Assembly (NCBI GenBank): GCA_964483085.1
Contig: CAYZZX010000001.1
Location: 41,905 to 105,904 of the forward strand
Origin: JALHFZ01 sp964483085
GTDB taxonomy: Bacteria; Synergistota; Synergistia; Synergistales; Aminobacteriaceae
Length of the DNA: 64,000 bases
Reading direction: 5' to 3'
The notes under the pieces were generated by a model, which did no database searches, was not told the origin of the DNA, and saw only the letters and a program-made list of their open reading frames with translations. Shown piece by piece: positions 34,166 through 41,597 of the stretch (the first letter of the stretch is position 1; every line of letters begins with the position of its first letter). The position numbers and the translations under genes are program-made.

Positions 34166-35006
34166 TTATTTCTTTTTGAGCAGAACCAGCGGAAGAACGA
34201 GAAGAATCGCTGCGAGGGGTACAGCGGCTGTATTACATCCGCCGCCACCTCCATCAGGCGGTGGCGTTTTGGCCCGTGCGAATTTTTGCACTCTGTGATT
34301 GTTTGTATCAACCACATACACGCTCCCAACAGTGTCGATAGCTATGCCTTGACATTCATCGAGCTGTCCGTCGCCGTCTCCCTTGCTCCCCCACGTAGTC
34401 AGGAATTCCCCTGAGCTTTCAAACTTCTGCACTCGATGATTTTCCGAGTCCGCTACATACACATTCCCATCAGCGTCAACGGCAATGCCATTGGATGGGG
34501 AATAGAATTGGCCATCGTTGGTTCCTGGAGTTCCCCATTTTGNNNNNNNNNNNNNNNNNNNNNNNNNNNNNNNNNNNNNNNNNNNNNNNNNNNNNNNNNN
34601 NNNNNNNNNNNNNNNNNNNNNNNNNNNNNNNNNNNNNNNNNNGATAAGAACGATAAGATTGCTCGGGATCGGTAATTTTAACTCCAACATAAACATTCCC
34701 TTCTGCATCAACAGACATACAGGAAAGAAAGGACCTCTCCTCGCCCTCAACTTTAGCCCCCCACTTAGTGAGGAAGGTACCAGAGCTATCAAACTTCTGA
34801 ATGCAATTATTTTCAAAATCAAGAACGTAAACATGGTTGTTTTTATCAACCGCTATATCAACGGGATATCTAAACTGGCCATCTCCAGACCCTTCTTCTC
34901 CCCACTGCAGAACATACTCGTAGTCGGAAGAGGAGCATTCTCCAGCTACCATTGATAACAGCAAAAGGATAAGAGACAAAAGTATGCACATGTTATTTTT
35001 ACGCAT
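34166..35006 (-). CDS. Secreted NHL-repeat protein with SYNERG-CTERM-like tail, interrupted by assembly gap
   Basis: N-terminal signal peptide (MRKNNMCILLSLILLLLSMVAGEC), then NHL-type beta-propeller repeats recognisable as WGEEGSGDGQFRYPVDIAVD, HVYVLDFENN.IQKFDSSG, GQFYSPSNGIAVDADGNVYV, and DECQGIAIDTVGSVYVV. The C-terminus has PPPDGGGGGCN, a hydrophobic helix and LLKKK, as in Synergistota sorting signals. AGGAGGTG lies 5 bases before the ATG at 35006. A run of 100 Ns (34543-34642) removes part of the propeller; the two sides are in different frames if the N count is taken literally, so the true gap length differs. A surface or periplasmic binding role is likely; the ligand is unknown. Confidence 0.75.
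34543..34642. other. Assembly gap (100 N)
   Basis: Exactly 100 Ns, the conventional size for a scaffold gap of unknown length, within the repeat region of the NHL gene. Near-identical repeats probably broke the assembly. Confidence 0.97.
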
Positions 35007-35122
35007 AAAAACACCTCCTGGAATGATAGATAATCTGTTTCCTCTCAACTTGGATTATGAAACGCCGCTGTTTTTTAAGAAATCAATCGAGGTGTATCTT
35101 TTTGTTTTTTATTATGATTACC

Positions 35123-35151
35123 ATTTAAAAGTAAAATGCTACAAAAGTCAA
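35123..35151 (-). promoter_or_regulatory. Promoter of the NHL gene
   Basis: Minus strand TTGACT (35151-35146), 17-base spacer, TTAAAT (35128-35123), in a strongly AT-rich stretch about 115 bases before the NHL start. Confidence 0.55.
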
Positions 35152-35161
35152 AGGAGGTGTT

Positions 35162-35326
35162 TTGAAATCAATAGTTAGTCAAAATCAAAATATCTTCGTT
35201 TTATTGAGCCAGTACTCGAGTCAGTTTGCCAGCCATAGGAATTTGATACCCAAAATGTACCAAGAAATTTTTCCTTTCGCGCATCGCTCTGAAAGTCTCT
35301 TTTCTACTGATCGTACTGTCTCGTAA
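35162..35326 (+). CDS. Doubtful small ORF
   Basis: 54 codons beginning TTG 4 bases after an AAAGGAGG site: (M)KSIVSQNQNIFVLLSQYSSQF, ending TDRTVS. No similarity recognised and no hydrophobic or catalytic feature. It overlaps the minus-strand ORF at 35221-35481; at most one is real. Confidence 0.2.
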   Translation: MKSIVSQNQNIFVLLSQYSSQFASHRNLIPKMYQEIFPFAHRSESLFSTDRTVS

Positions 35327-35481
35327 GCTGGCAACTCCTGTCTGATTAAGTGATCAATCCCGGAGATTAATTTCTCTTTTTTTCCTCGCAAAAGCGTTAG
35401 CGACAACAACGCCATCCACGCTTTATCACTGTAGCTCAATGAAAGCATCCGTTTTTCGGCGTGGGTATGTTCAAAGCTCAA
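35221..35481 (-). CDS. Doubtful hypothetical ORF
   Basis: 86 codons from TTG 35481, or 75 from ATG 35448 (MLSLSYSDKAWMALLSL). Mixed hydrophobic/basic composition, no motif I recognise and no good ribosome site. It could be the remnant of a longer mobile or regulatory gene; the flanks 35007-35122 and 35482-35540 hold nothing else visible. Confidence 0.25.
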   Translation of the reverse strand: MSFEHTHAEKRMLSLSYSDKAWMALLSLTLLRGKKEKLISGIDHLIRQELPAYETVRSVEKRLSERCAKGKISWYILGIKFLWLAN

Positions 35482-35540
35482 GAGAGAAGGGGAAGAAACA
35501 GTCCTCGAAGTACAGCTGAGAATGCACTTGTATCAATAAC

Positions 35541-35579
35541 AAAAAGAGTGGAGGACGCTCGTACGAGCGCCCTCCACTC
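35541..35579 (-). terminator. Terminator after the rhodanese gene
   Basis: A 15-position stem (35546-35560 with 35565-35579) with one mismatch and a GTAC loop; on the minus strand it is followed by five Ts. Located 36 bases past the rhodanese stop. Confidence 0.85.
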
Positions 35580-35615
35580 GTTACATTCTTAACAAGAATG
35601 TTTCTATCAGATTCC

Positions 35616-36023
35616 TCAGCCTACGCAGGTTTTTTCTGCGGGTTCACGGTCAATGTCACATGAAGCATCCATTGGCAGAGAGTTTATATCACAGGTCATA
35701 CCGCCCTTAAGAGAGCAAGCTTCATATCCGAGTAAGCGAAGCAGTGAAACTACCTGTCCAGCGGATTGTCCTGTATAGCAAACCACTACAATCCTCTTGT
35801 CTTTTGGAAGTATGTCTAAGTTATCTCCTACTTGAGACCAGAAAATATTTACGGAATCTTCAATGTGATCCTTCTTGAAATCTTCCGGTTTTCGAATGTC
35901 GAGAATGAAAGAGGGTTCGTTTTTTTCTTTCATTTCTGTAACTTTATCACAGGTGATAAGGTTATTACGCCCTTCCTTCAAATCTGTAAAATATTGGGCA
36001 ACTGCGGTTTCTATTGCAGACAA
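35616..36023 (-). CDS. Single-domain rhodanese-like protein
   Basis: 135 residues. Rhodanese fold with FILDIRKPEDFKKDHIEDSVNI and the active-site loop CYTGQS at C82, then SLLRLLGYEACSLKGGM. The catalytic cysteine is present, so sulfur transfer is plausible. A short C-terminal tail has three further cysteines (MTCDINS, SCDID, TCVG). TTG start with an AGAGGGGAG site about 7 bases upstream. Its AT-rich codon use contrasts with the core genes and suggests transfer. Confidence 0.85.
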   Translation of the reverse strand: MSAIETAVAQYFTDLKEGRNNLITCDKVTEMKEKNEPSFILDIRKPEDFKKDHIEDSVNIFWSQVGDNLDILPKDKRIVVVCYTGQSAGQVVSLLRLLGYEACSLKGGMTCDINSLPMDASCDIDREPAEKTCVG

Positions 36024-36207
36024 TAGAATTACTCCCCTCTGAAATTTGATACCGACTATCTTACCACTTATTAACTTTCTTAAGTATTCGCTGGGCTCAC
36101 ACCCTCCTCATCCTCTTTCTCGCGCGGGAAAAGGCGAGCATCGGGCACGGCCTTTTTTCACCTTTAGCCCCGGCTGTTTGCGCCCTGTCGGATCAACCTC
36201 GCAACCC
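36024..36207. other. Intergenic stretch between rhodanese and tRNA promoter
   Basis: No gene seen. An AAAAGGC (36129-36135) to GCCTTTT (36150-36156) inverted repeat with a 14-base loop and a T run looks terminator-like but faces no evident gene on the plus strand. Confidence 0.35.
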
Positions 36208-36236
36208 TTGACGCTGGCTTGTTTCAAAGGTAGAAT
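36208..36236 (+). promoter_or_regulatory. tRNA-Arg promoter
   Basis: TTGACG (36208-36213), 17-base spacer, TAGAAT (36231-36236), 27 bases before the mature tRNA. Confidence 0.8.
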
Positions 36237-36263
36237 AGACTTCGCCCTTTTCGGGCAGCTTCT

Positions 36264-36339
36264 GCGCCTGTAGCTCAGCGGATAGAGTATCGGCCTCCGG
36301 AGCCGAGGGTCTGGCGTTCGAATCGCCACAGGCGCGCCA
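36264..36339 (+). tRNA. tRNA-Arg, anticodon CCG
   Basis: 76 bases including an encoded CCA. Acceptor stem GCGCCTG with CAGGCGC, D arm GCTC/GAGT, anticodon stem TCGGC/GCCGA around CTCCGGA (anticodon CCG, reading CGG), five-base variable loop, and T arm TGGCG-TTCGAAT-CGCCA. CGG is common in the core genes here. Confidence 0.98.
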
Positions 36340-36346
36340 TCAATGT

Positions 36347-36390
36347 CAAGGGTTTGCGGATTTTTCCGCGAGCCCTTGTTTTTTATTTTT
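36347..36390 (+). terminator. tRNA-Arg terminator
   Basis: A 13-bp stem from CAAGGGTTTGCGG to CCGCGAGCCCTTG (two G-T pairs), followed by TTTTTTATTTTT, 7 bases after the tRNA. Confidence 0.93.
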
Positions 36391-36442
36391 CTTCTTTAGA
36401 GGTTTAGAAACTCATATTCTGAAAAAATAGGGGGTAATTGCC

Positions 36443-37624
36443 TTGAAAACCCACATTGACAGCATGCTTCCCGTGGAGGGAAAGGAAAAGGCAGTAAAGC
36501 TGGTTCTCACACCCAATCCCTTTCACCCCTCAGGTGGAGGCCAGCCCGGAGATACGGGGAAGCTCACGGGTGAGAACTTTTCCTTCTCCGTGACGGGATG
36601 CGAAAAAATGGGCAAGAACGTTGCGGTCATCGGCAAAATAGTTCGGGGAACCCCCGCACCGGGAATGGAAGTGGAGGCAGAGGTGGACATGGACCTGCAC
36701 ACTCTCTACTCCCGAATGCATACGGGGGAGCATATTCTCTCCCGCATCCTTGAGAGATCGCATCCGGGGCTTTCCATCTTCAAGGTGGCCATAGGAGCGG
36801 AGGAGAGCACTGTTTATCTTTCATGGGAGGGGGAACTCGACTGGCCTCTGCTTTTCGCCGCCGAGGAAGAAGTGAACGGCATGATAGCTCAAAACCTGTT
36901 GGTGGAGACTCTGCTGCTTTCAAAGGATGAAGCGAAAAAACTGGCGGGGATAAAGGCAAACTGGCAGAGAATAGAGGATGAAACGATCCGGGTCGTTCGA
37001 ATTCCTGATTTTGATCTCATCGCATGCTCTGGAACCCACGTGGCTTCGACGAAAGAGGTGGAGGAGGTCTTTATCTCGGGTTTCAGAGGAAGCTCCCCCT
37101 CATGGGAGATAAAGTTCACCCTCGGATCTGCCCTCCGGAAGGAATACTGTTCCGCCGCCAGACGGCTCGTCCGGCGGATAGGGTGCCCCGTCTCGAAGCT
37201 TGAGGATGTCTTCACCGCTCTCACAGAGGAGAATGCCTCCCTCCGGAAACTCACGGAAAGAGCTGCCTCGCTGATCGCGCTGCCGTGGGAAGAGTTTTCG
37301 GTGAAGGGAATACCGGTTTTTTTCGCTCTGCTGCCGGCCTTTCCCAAGGAGATGGTCACCCCCGCAGCCCGGGCATGGTCTGACGGCCATCCCGATGCTC
37401 TTTGCCTCATTCTGCTTCCCGAGGCGGAGCAAGAGAGGGGGGCATTTCTGTTCTATCGGGGACGGGACATTTCCGTGGACTTCTCTTCCCTTCTTCGGGA
37501 GTTCCCCTCTCTTGAAGCCAGAGGAGGAGGAAGGGCGGACTGGCTCAACGGCATTACAGCCCAGATGAAGGCGGAGGTCTGGCTGGAGGCCCTTGGCACA
37601 TTCATAGAAAAAAGGCGGCCCTAG
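36443..37624 (+). CDS. Freestanding alanyl-tRNA editing protein (AlaX-L type)
   Basis: 393 residues. The N-terminal segment (FHPSGGGQPGDTG) and editing domain with zinc ligands H93, H97 (HTGEHIL), C195 and H199 (CSGTH) match AlaRS editing domains; a C-terminal DHHA1-like region with a coiled connector (LEDVFTALTEENASLRKL) makes it the long type. It clears mischarged Ser- or Gly-tRNA-Ala. The class II aminoacylation core is absent. TTG start with a GGGGG tract about 8 bases upstream. Ends inside a bidirectional terminator. Confidence 0.88.
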   Translation: MKTHIDSMLPVEGKEKAVKLVLTPNPFHPSGGGQPGDTGKLTGENFSFSVTGCEKMGKNVAVIGKIVRGTPAPGMEVEAEVDMDLHTLYSRMHTGEHILSRILERSHPGLSIFKVAIGAEESTVYLSWEGELDWPLLFAAEEEVNGMIAQNLLVETLLLSKDEAKKLAGIKANWQRIEDETIRVVRIPDFDLIACSGTHVASTKEVEEVFISGFRGSSPSWEIKFTLGSALRKEYCSAARRLVRRIGCPVSKLEDVFTALTEENASLRKLTERAASLIALPWEEFSVKGIPVFFALLPAFPKEMVTPAARAWSDGHPDALCLILLPEAEQERGAFLFYRGRDISVDFSSLLREFPSLEARGGGRADWLNGITAQMKAEVWLEALGTFIEKRRP

Positions 37625-37635
37625 GGCCGCCTTTT
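37608..37635. terminator. Bidirectional terminator between convergent genes
   Basis: Perfect 18-base palindrome GGCGGCCCTAGGGCCGCC (37614-37631) flanked by As on the left and TTTT on the right. It includes the TAG stop of the AlaX gene and also serves the TAXI gene arriving from the right. Confidence 0.85.
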
Positions 37636-37650
37636 GAGAAGACAGGGTTT

Positions 37651-38613
37651 CTACTTGATGACGGGGAGGGTCATTTCCTTTTCTTTGTAGAATTTCGCTG
37701 CGCCGGGGTGCAGGGGCACAGATGCGCCGTTCAGTCCTGTTTCCAGGGTGATGAGCTTCGCCTTGGCGTGGACCTTATAAAGCTCTTCGATGTTGTCCCA
37801 CAGGGCTTTGGTGAACTGGTAGACCGTCTCGTCGGGAAGATCGGCGTCGCAGACGAGGATGGCCATGACTGCGGGGGTGGTAACGTCCACGTCTATTCCC
37901 TTGTAGGTGCCGGCAGGAACGACGTCCTTGATGAAATAGGAGTATTTTTCTGTGAGTTTCTTCAAGAAGGCGTCGTTGAAGCTGACGAGGCTGATGTCAT
38001 GGGTGGTGGAGAGGTCCATGATGGAGGAGGTCGGATATCCCGCCACGACGAATCCTACGTCGAGCTGTCCGTCCTTGAACCGCTGGGTCGTGTTGTTGAA
38101 GTCAAGGAAGTCAGTGTCCATGTCGCTGAACTTGAGTCCCGCCACATCAAGGATAGCCGTCACGTCGCCGAGAACGCCGGAGCCGGGGGCGCCGACGGAA
38201 ACTCTCTTGCCCTTGATGTCCATGATGTCCTGCACGCCGCTGCCCTTGATAGTGATGCACTGCACGTGCTCTGGGTAGAGGGAGGCCACAAAACGGATAT
38301 TGTCATACTTTTCTTTGAAGGGAGACATGCCCTTGGAGGCCCAGTAGGCTACGTCATTCTGAACGAAGGCCATTTCGATCTGATGGGTGCCGATGAGGTT
38401 CAGGTTCGCCGCTGAGGCGTTGCCTGTCTCAGAGGTCACCTGAAATTCGGGAAGATTTCTGCTGATGATCTCGGCCATACCGCCGCCGAGGGGGTAGTAG
38501 GTACCACCTGTGCCGCCAGTGGCGATGGAGATGAAGGTTTTAGCAGCAGCACCTCCGGCAAAGAGTCCGATGACCAAGAGTGCAACAAGCGCGATAGACA
38601 TATGCTTTCTCAT
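37651..38613 (-). CDS. TRAP transporter solute-binding protein, TAXI family
   Basis: 320 residues: signal peptide (MRKHMSIALVALLVIGLFAGGAAA) and the TAXI core with FISIATGGTGGTYYPLGGGMAEII, SETGNASAANLNLI, VSVGAPGSGVLGDV and DVGFVVAGYP. It binds carboxylate or amino-acid substrates for a DctQM-type permease in this family. No permease lies next to it, so it is an orphan. Start taken at ATG 38613 (GGGGGAATTATTCGG before it); an upstream in-frame start would place 40 extra residues ahead of the signal peptide. Confidence 0.92.
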   Translation of the reverse strand: MRKHMSIALVALLVIGLFAGGAAAKTFISIATGGTGGTYYPLGGGMAEIISRNLPEFQVTSETGNASAANLNLIGTHQIEMAFVQNDVAYWASKGMSPFKEKYDNIRFVASLYPEHVQCITIKGSGVQDIMDIKGKRVSVGAPGSGVLGDVTAILDVAGLKFSDMDTDFLDFNNTTQRFKDGQLDVGFVVAGYPTSSIMDLSTTHDISLVSFNDAFLKKLTEKYSYFIKDVVPAGTYKGIDVDVTTPAVMAILVCDADLPDETVYQFTKALWDNIEELYKVHAKAKLITLETGLNGASVPLHPGAAKFYKEKEMTLPVIK

Positions 38614-38737
38614 CCGAATAATTCCCCCTATAAATGAATTTTGGAGTTCTAAAACTGTTGGTAAAGTTTCGTGCGACCTGCTTTTGGTTCGAACCTCACA
38701 AGCCTCCTTCCATGTTATTGAATTCTCTATCACCTAT

Positions 38738-38766
38738 AGTATAGGCTACATCGGGTCGTACTTCAA
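38738..38766 (-). promoter_or_regulatory. TAXI gene promoter
   Basis: Minus strand TTGAAG (38766-38761), 17-base spacer, TATACT (38743-38738). It gives a leader of about 120 bases. Confidence 0.75.
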
Positions 38767-38831
38767 TAAAAAGATTGCCGGGATGAGTTTTTGTATCATC
38801 GGGAATGTAGCGTCGATTTTTCTGTTGGCAA

Positions 38832-38860
38832 GTGACTCTTTCTTCAGGTTCCATTATAAT
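38832..38860 (+). promoter_or_regulatory. hutP-like gene promoter
   Basis: GTGACT (38832-38837), 17-base spacer, perfect TATAAT (38855-38860), 29 bases before the GTG start. Divergent from the TAXI promoter, with the two -35 elements about 66 bases apart. Confidence 0.7.
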
Positions 38861-38889
38861 GCAGAAAGAAGAAATCCGAGAGGAGCTGC

Positions 38890-39510
38890 GTGACTGTGAT
38901 CTGGAAGAAGATGTTCACTTCGCCCAGGAAAGAGACGGAGACGACCGCTGAGAATGATACGACCGACGATACGAAGGAAGTTGAAGATGCTCCGAATGAG
39001 AGGGCTCCCGATCTATCCCATGGAAAACCCGAATGCCTCCAGGAAAATTCTGAAGAAGTGAGTTGCCGCTCAGTGGAGGTAACCCTCAAGATTGATATCC
39101 GTGACGAGAGCCAGATCGGGCGGACTGCCCTGCTTCTGGCGTCGACCACCACAAGCGAATCGGAAAACTGTCTGAAAAGGGAGCTCGCATCCCTTGGCTG
39201 GAAGTCAGTAGCTACTGAAGTGGGCGGCCTGGCGGGTGACCTTCCCCAGAAAATCACCCGGGCTCTTGTAGGGGCCTCTTTGAATGCCGAGGTAGTGGAG
39301 AAGACGAGAAGCGAGATGCATGCCCTTATGCACGCCGCCCTCGAAGCTCTGGAGGGATTTCTGCCCGTGGGGATGCTTGAGGCCAGCGTGGGAGCAAAGA
39401 TCGCCATCGTCCGGAACAGTCGGTGGATTGCCGTGGCGGTGATGGGGGATACGGCCTATCATGCGGTAGCCCATCATGAACGGTGCGGGCTCGGAGTCAT
39501 GCATATCTGA
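38890..39510 (+). CDS. HutP-family RNA-binding regulator with acidic N-terminal extension
   Basis: 206 residues. Residues about 75-206 match HutP throughout: QIGRTALLLASTTTS, the histidine/metal motif H144-A-L-M-H148 (EMHALMHAALEALEG, cf. HALYH in Bacillus HutP) and the ending GLGVMHI. Bacillus HutP is a hexamer that binds histidine and Mg2+ and antiterminates the hut operon. The first 60-70 residues (rich in Glu, Asp, Thr) are extra and look disordered. No hut genes are nearby, so the RNA target is unknown. GTG start after GAGAGGAGCTGC. Confidence 0.85.
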   Translation: MTVIWKKMFTSPRKETETTAENDTTDDTKEVEDAPNERAPDLSHGKPECLQENSEEVSCRSVEVTLKIDIRDESQIGRTALLLASTTTSESENCLKRELASLGWKSVATEVGGLAGDLPQKITRALVGASLNAEVVEKTRSEMHALMHAALEALEGFLPVGMLEASVGAKIAIVRNSRWIAVAVMGDTAYHAVAHHERCGLGVMHI

Positions 39511-39538
39511 GGAACTCTGAGTTTCATACAAAAAACCC

Positions 39539-39567
39539 TTGCAGAGCTGAAGGTCCTGTGATAAAGT
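39539..39567 (+). promoter_or_regulatory. rpmE promoter
   Basis: TTGCAG (39539-39544), 17-base spacer, TAAAGT (39562-39567), 57 bases before the start codon. Confidence 0.6.
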
Positions 39568-39623
39568 CTCTGTTTGTTGAGACAAAATTTATGTTTCACG
39601 ACTTTTTCGGAGGTGTCCCATAG

Positions 39624-39869
39624 ATGAAAAAAGATATTCATCCCACGTACGAAAGCTGCTCGGTCTCCTGTGCCTGCGGAAATAAATTCGAGACCAGGTC
39701 CACCCAGAAGGAGCTCAAGGTCAGCGTGTGCTCGGCCTGCCACCCTTTCTTCACCGGAAAAAAGGGCAGCCGCGTCTTCACTGAAGCCGGAAGGCTCGAG
39801 AAATTCCAGAAAAAGTACGAAGGCATCAACTACGGACAGCGGGAAACAAAAGAAACCGAAGAGGAATAG
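39624..39869 (+). CDS. rpmE: Large ribosomal subunit protein bL31, zinc-binding form
   Basis: 81 residues, MKKDIHPTYES, with cysteines C16, C18, C36 and C39 forming the zinc site of the C+ paralogue, and the HPFFTGKKG motif. The tail after about residue 68 is charged. A CGGAGGTG site precedes the ATG. Confidence 0.97.
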   Translation: MKKDIHPTYESCSVSCACGNKFETRSTQKELKVSVCSACHPFFTGKKGSRVFTEAGRLEKFQKKYEGINYGQRETKETEEE

Positions 39870-39874
39870 AAGCC

Positions 39875-39898
39875 AGGGGGCCTTCGGTCCCCTTTTTT
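39875..39898 (+). terminator. rpmE terminator
   Basis: AGGGGGCC-TTC-GGTCCCCT hairpin (one G-T pair) followed by TTTTT, 5 bases after the L31 stop. Confidence 0.9.
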
Positions 39899-39946
39899 CT
39901 TCACTTCAGTCGGCGCGTCCCTTCGCCGCAGCGTGGAGGCTAAATC

Positions 39947-40648
39947 ATGACATGTCGCGTTCTTCTGCTCGCAGCAACACCTTCACCCGACGCTGTCGTC
40001 GCCGCAGCGGCCCGGCTGTGTTACAGCGCCGTCTCCGCGGCTGACCTGGCTGAAAAAGAAAAGGAAGCCGCGTCGGCCTCTCTTCTTCGCCATCTCTGGA
40101 AGAGCGGGCACTACTCTCCCTTTGAACACGCATCCTTCACCTTCGCCATCGACGGAATCAGCCGGGTGACCTCCCATCAGCTTGTACGGCACAGAATAGC
40201 CTCCTTCAGCCAGCAGAGCCAACGGTACGTCTCCATGGAGGAGCCGGAGGTCATTCTTCCCCCTTCAGTGGCCGCCAATCCGGAGTTCGCCCCTCGCTTT
40301 TCCGCCATGGTCAGTTCGGCCCACGAACTTTACCGTGAGATGGCCTCGGCGGGTATTCCGAAAGAGGATGCCAGGTACATCCTTCCTCACGGCTGGTCTA
40401 CCCGTCTCGTCATGACCATGAACGCCCGGGAGCTTCATCATTTCTTCACTCTCAGGCTGTGCCGGAGGGCTCAGTGGGAGATCCGGGACCTTGCCCGTCA
40501 TCTTCTTCGAGAGGCCCGGAAGGCCGCGCCCCTTCTCTTCGCGGCGGCAGGCCCCTCCTGCCTGATCCACGGGGAGTGCGGCGAGATGTCCCCCTGCGGA
40601 AAACCCTATACATCCCTTGAAGAATTATTGAACGAAGAAAATAGCTGA
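39947..40648 (+). CDS. thyX: Flavin-dependent thymidylate synthase
   Basis: Makes dTMP from dUMP with FAD, NADPH and methylene-THF. 233 residues with the ThyX motif R81-H-R-x-x-S...S-x-R93 (RHRIASFSQQSQRY), GHYSPFEHASFTF and HHFFTLRLCRRAQWEIR. The start ATG lies 10 bases after a GGAGG site. No classical thyA is visible in the window. Possibly co-transcribed with the DUF1385 gene 7 bases downstream. Confidence 0.96.
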   Translation: MTCRVLLLAATPSPDAVVAAAARLCYSAVSAADLAEKEKEAASASLLRHLWKSGHYSPFEHASFTFAIDGISRVTSHQLVRHRIASFSQQSQRYVSMEEPEVILPPSVAANPEFAPRFSAMVSSAHELYREMASAGIPKEDARYILPHGWSTRLVMTMNARELHHFFTLRLCRRAQWEIRDLARHLLREARKAAPLLFAAAGPSCLIHGECGEMSPCGKPYTSLEELLNEENS

Positions 40649-40655
40649 GGTGACC

Positions 40656-41597
40656 ATGAAGAAAACTATCGCCATGCTTCCCCTTTTTCTCGGTGGAGAA
40701 GGGGAGGACGTAAGAATTCCCGTAGGCGGCCAGGCTGTCATTGAAGGCGTCCTGATGAAGGGGCCCGAACGATGGGGGCTGTCCGTCAGAAACCCTGAAG
40801 GGCACATTGAAAGCCAGTCCTGGACAAACAGCTCCATGACGGCGAGAATGCCCTGGAAACTTCCCCTGATCAGAGGGGTTGTGACCATGGTGGAGATGAT
40901 GTCCGTCGGTTTTCGCGCACTCAATAAATCCGCTCAGATTGCCGTGGGAGAGGAGGAGAAGATCACTCCGAAAGAGCTGTTTCTCTCCGTCGCTATTGCG
41001 ATTATCGCCGTGGTGGGGCTCTTTATCGCCCTTCCCCTCTGGCTCTCCGATCTGGGGATGCGGTCCTGGGGGCTTACTCAGGTCGGAAAGAACGTCCTCG
41101 AAGGAGTCGTTCGAGGGTCAGTCTTCATCGCCTACGTCGCCGGAATCGGTCTGTGGAGCGAAATCCGGCAGGTTTTCCGCTATCATGGAGCTGAACATAA
41201 GACTATTAATGCCTTTGAATCCGGAGCGGATATGACCCCTGAAAGCATCCGCAGCTACTCACGAATCCACCCCCGGTGCGGCACATCCTTCCTTCTCATC
41301 GTGGTTGCCGTGAGCATCGTCGTCTTTTCGATTGCGGGGCACGGTTCGATTCTCTGGAGAATCGGCAGCAGGGTCGTTCTGCTTCCGGTCGTCATCGGCA
41401 TATCCTACGAAATAATCAAGGGAGCATCCTGCGCAGGCTTCTGGGGAAGGATGTTTATGGCCCCCGCCATGTCCTTTCAGTATCTGACGACAAGGGAGCC
41501 CGATCTCGACCAGATTGAGGTGGCCCTTACCTCCCTTGAGACGGCCCTCGGCCGTTCCCTTGCTCCCCGGCCTGCTGAAGGAGATGTCCAGGTATGA
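40656..41597 (+). CDS. DUF1385 (YqhQ-like) integral membrane protein
   Basis: 313 residues. The family markers are GGQAVIEGVLMKGPERW near the N-terminus, FRYHGAEHKTINAFESG and SRIHPRCGTSFLLIV; four to five helices (about 105-130, 150-170, 220-240, 245-270). Usually found beside prfA-prmC, as here (ATGA overlap with prfA). Biochemical role unknown. ATG 40656 follows a GAGGTG site; GTG 40650 is an alternative. Confidence 0.9.
   Translation: MKKTIAMLPLFLGGEGEDVRIPVGGQAVIEGVLMKGPERWGLSVRNPEGHIESQSWTNSSMTARMPWKLPLIRGVVTMVEMMSVGFRALNKSAQIAVGEEEKITPKELFLSVAIAIIAVVGLFIALPLWLSDLGMRSWGLTQVGKNVLEGVVRGSVFIAYVAGIGLWSEIRQVFRYHGAEHKTINAFESGADMTPESIRSYSRIHPRCGTSFLLIVVAVSIVVFSIAGHGSILWRIGSRVVLLPVVIGISYEIIKGASCAGFWGRMFMAPAMSFQYLTTREPDLDQIEVALTSLETALGRSLAPRPAEGDVQV

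Noticed and set aside
34166..34849. NHL gene as a frameshifted pseudogene
   Set aside because: The frame change coincides with a 100-N gap of arbitrary length, so it says nothing about the real frame.
36108..36329. Minus-strand frame starting MAIRTPDPRLRR
   Set aside because: This is the reverse of a tRNA gene, a common spurious protein in databases.
36264..36339. tRNA-Arg as an integration site for the 32-36 kb segment
   Set aside because: The segment lies on the 5' side of the tRNA, no copy of the tRNA 3' end was seen near 32200, and no integrase is present.
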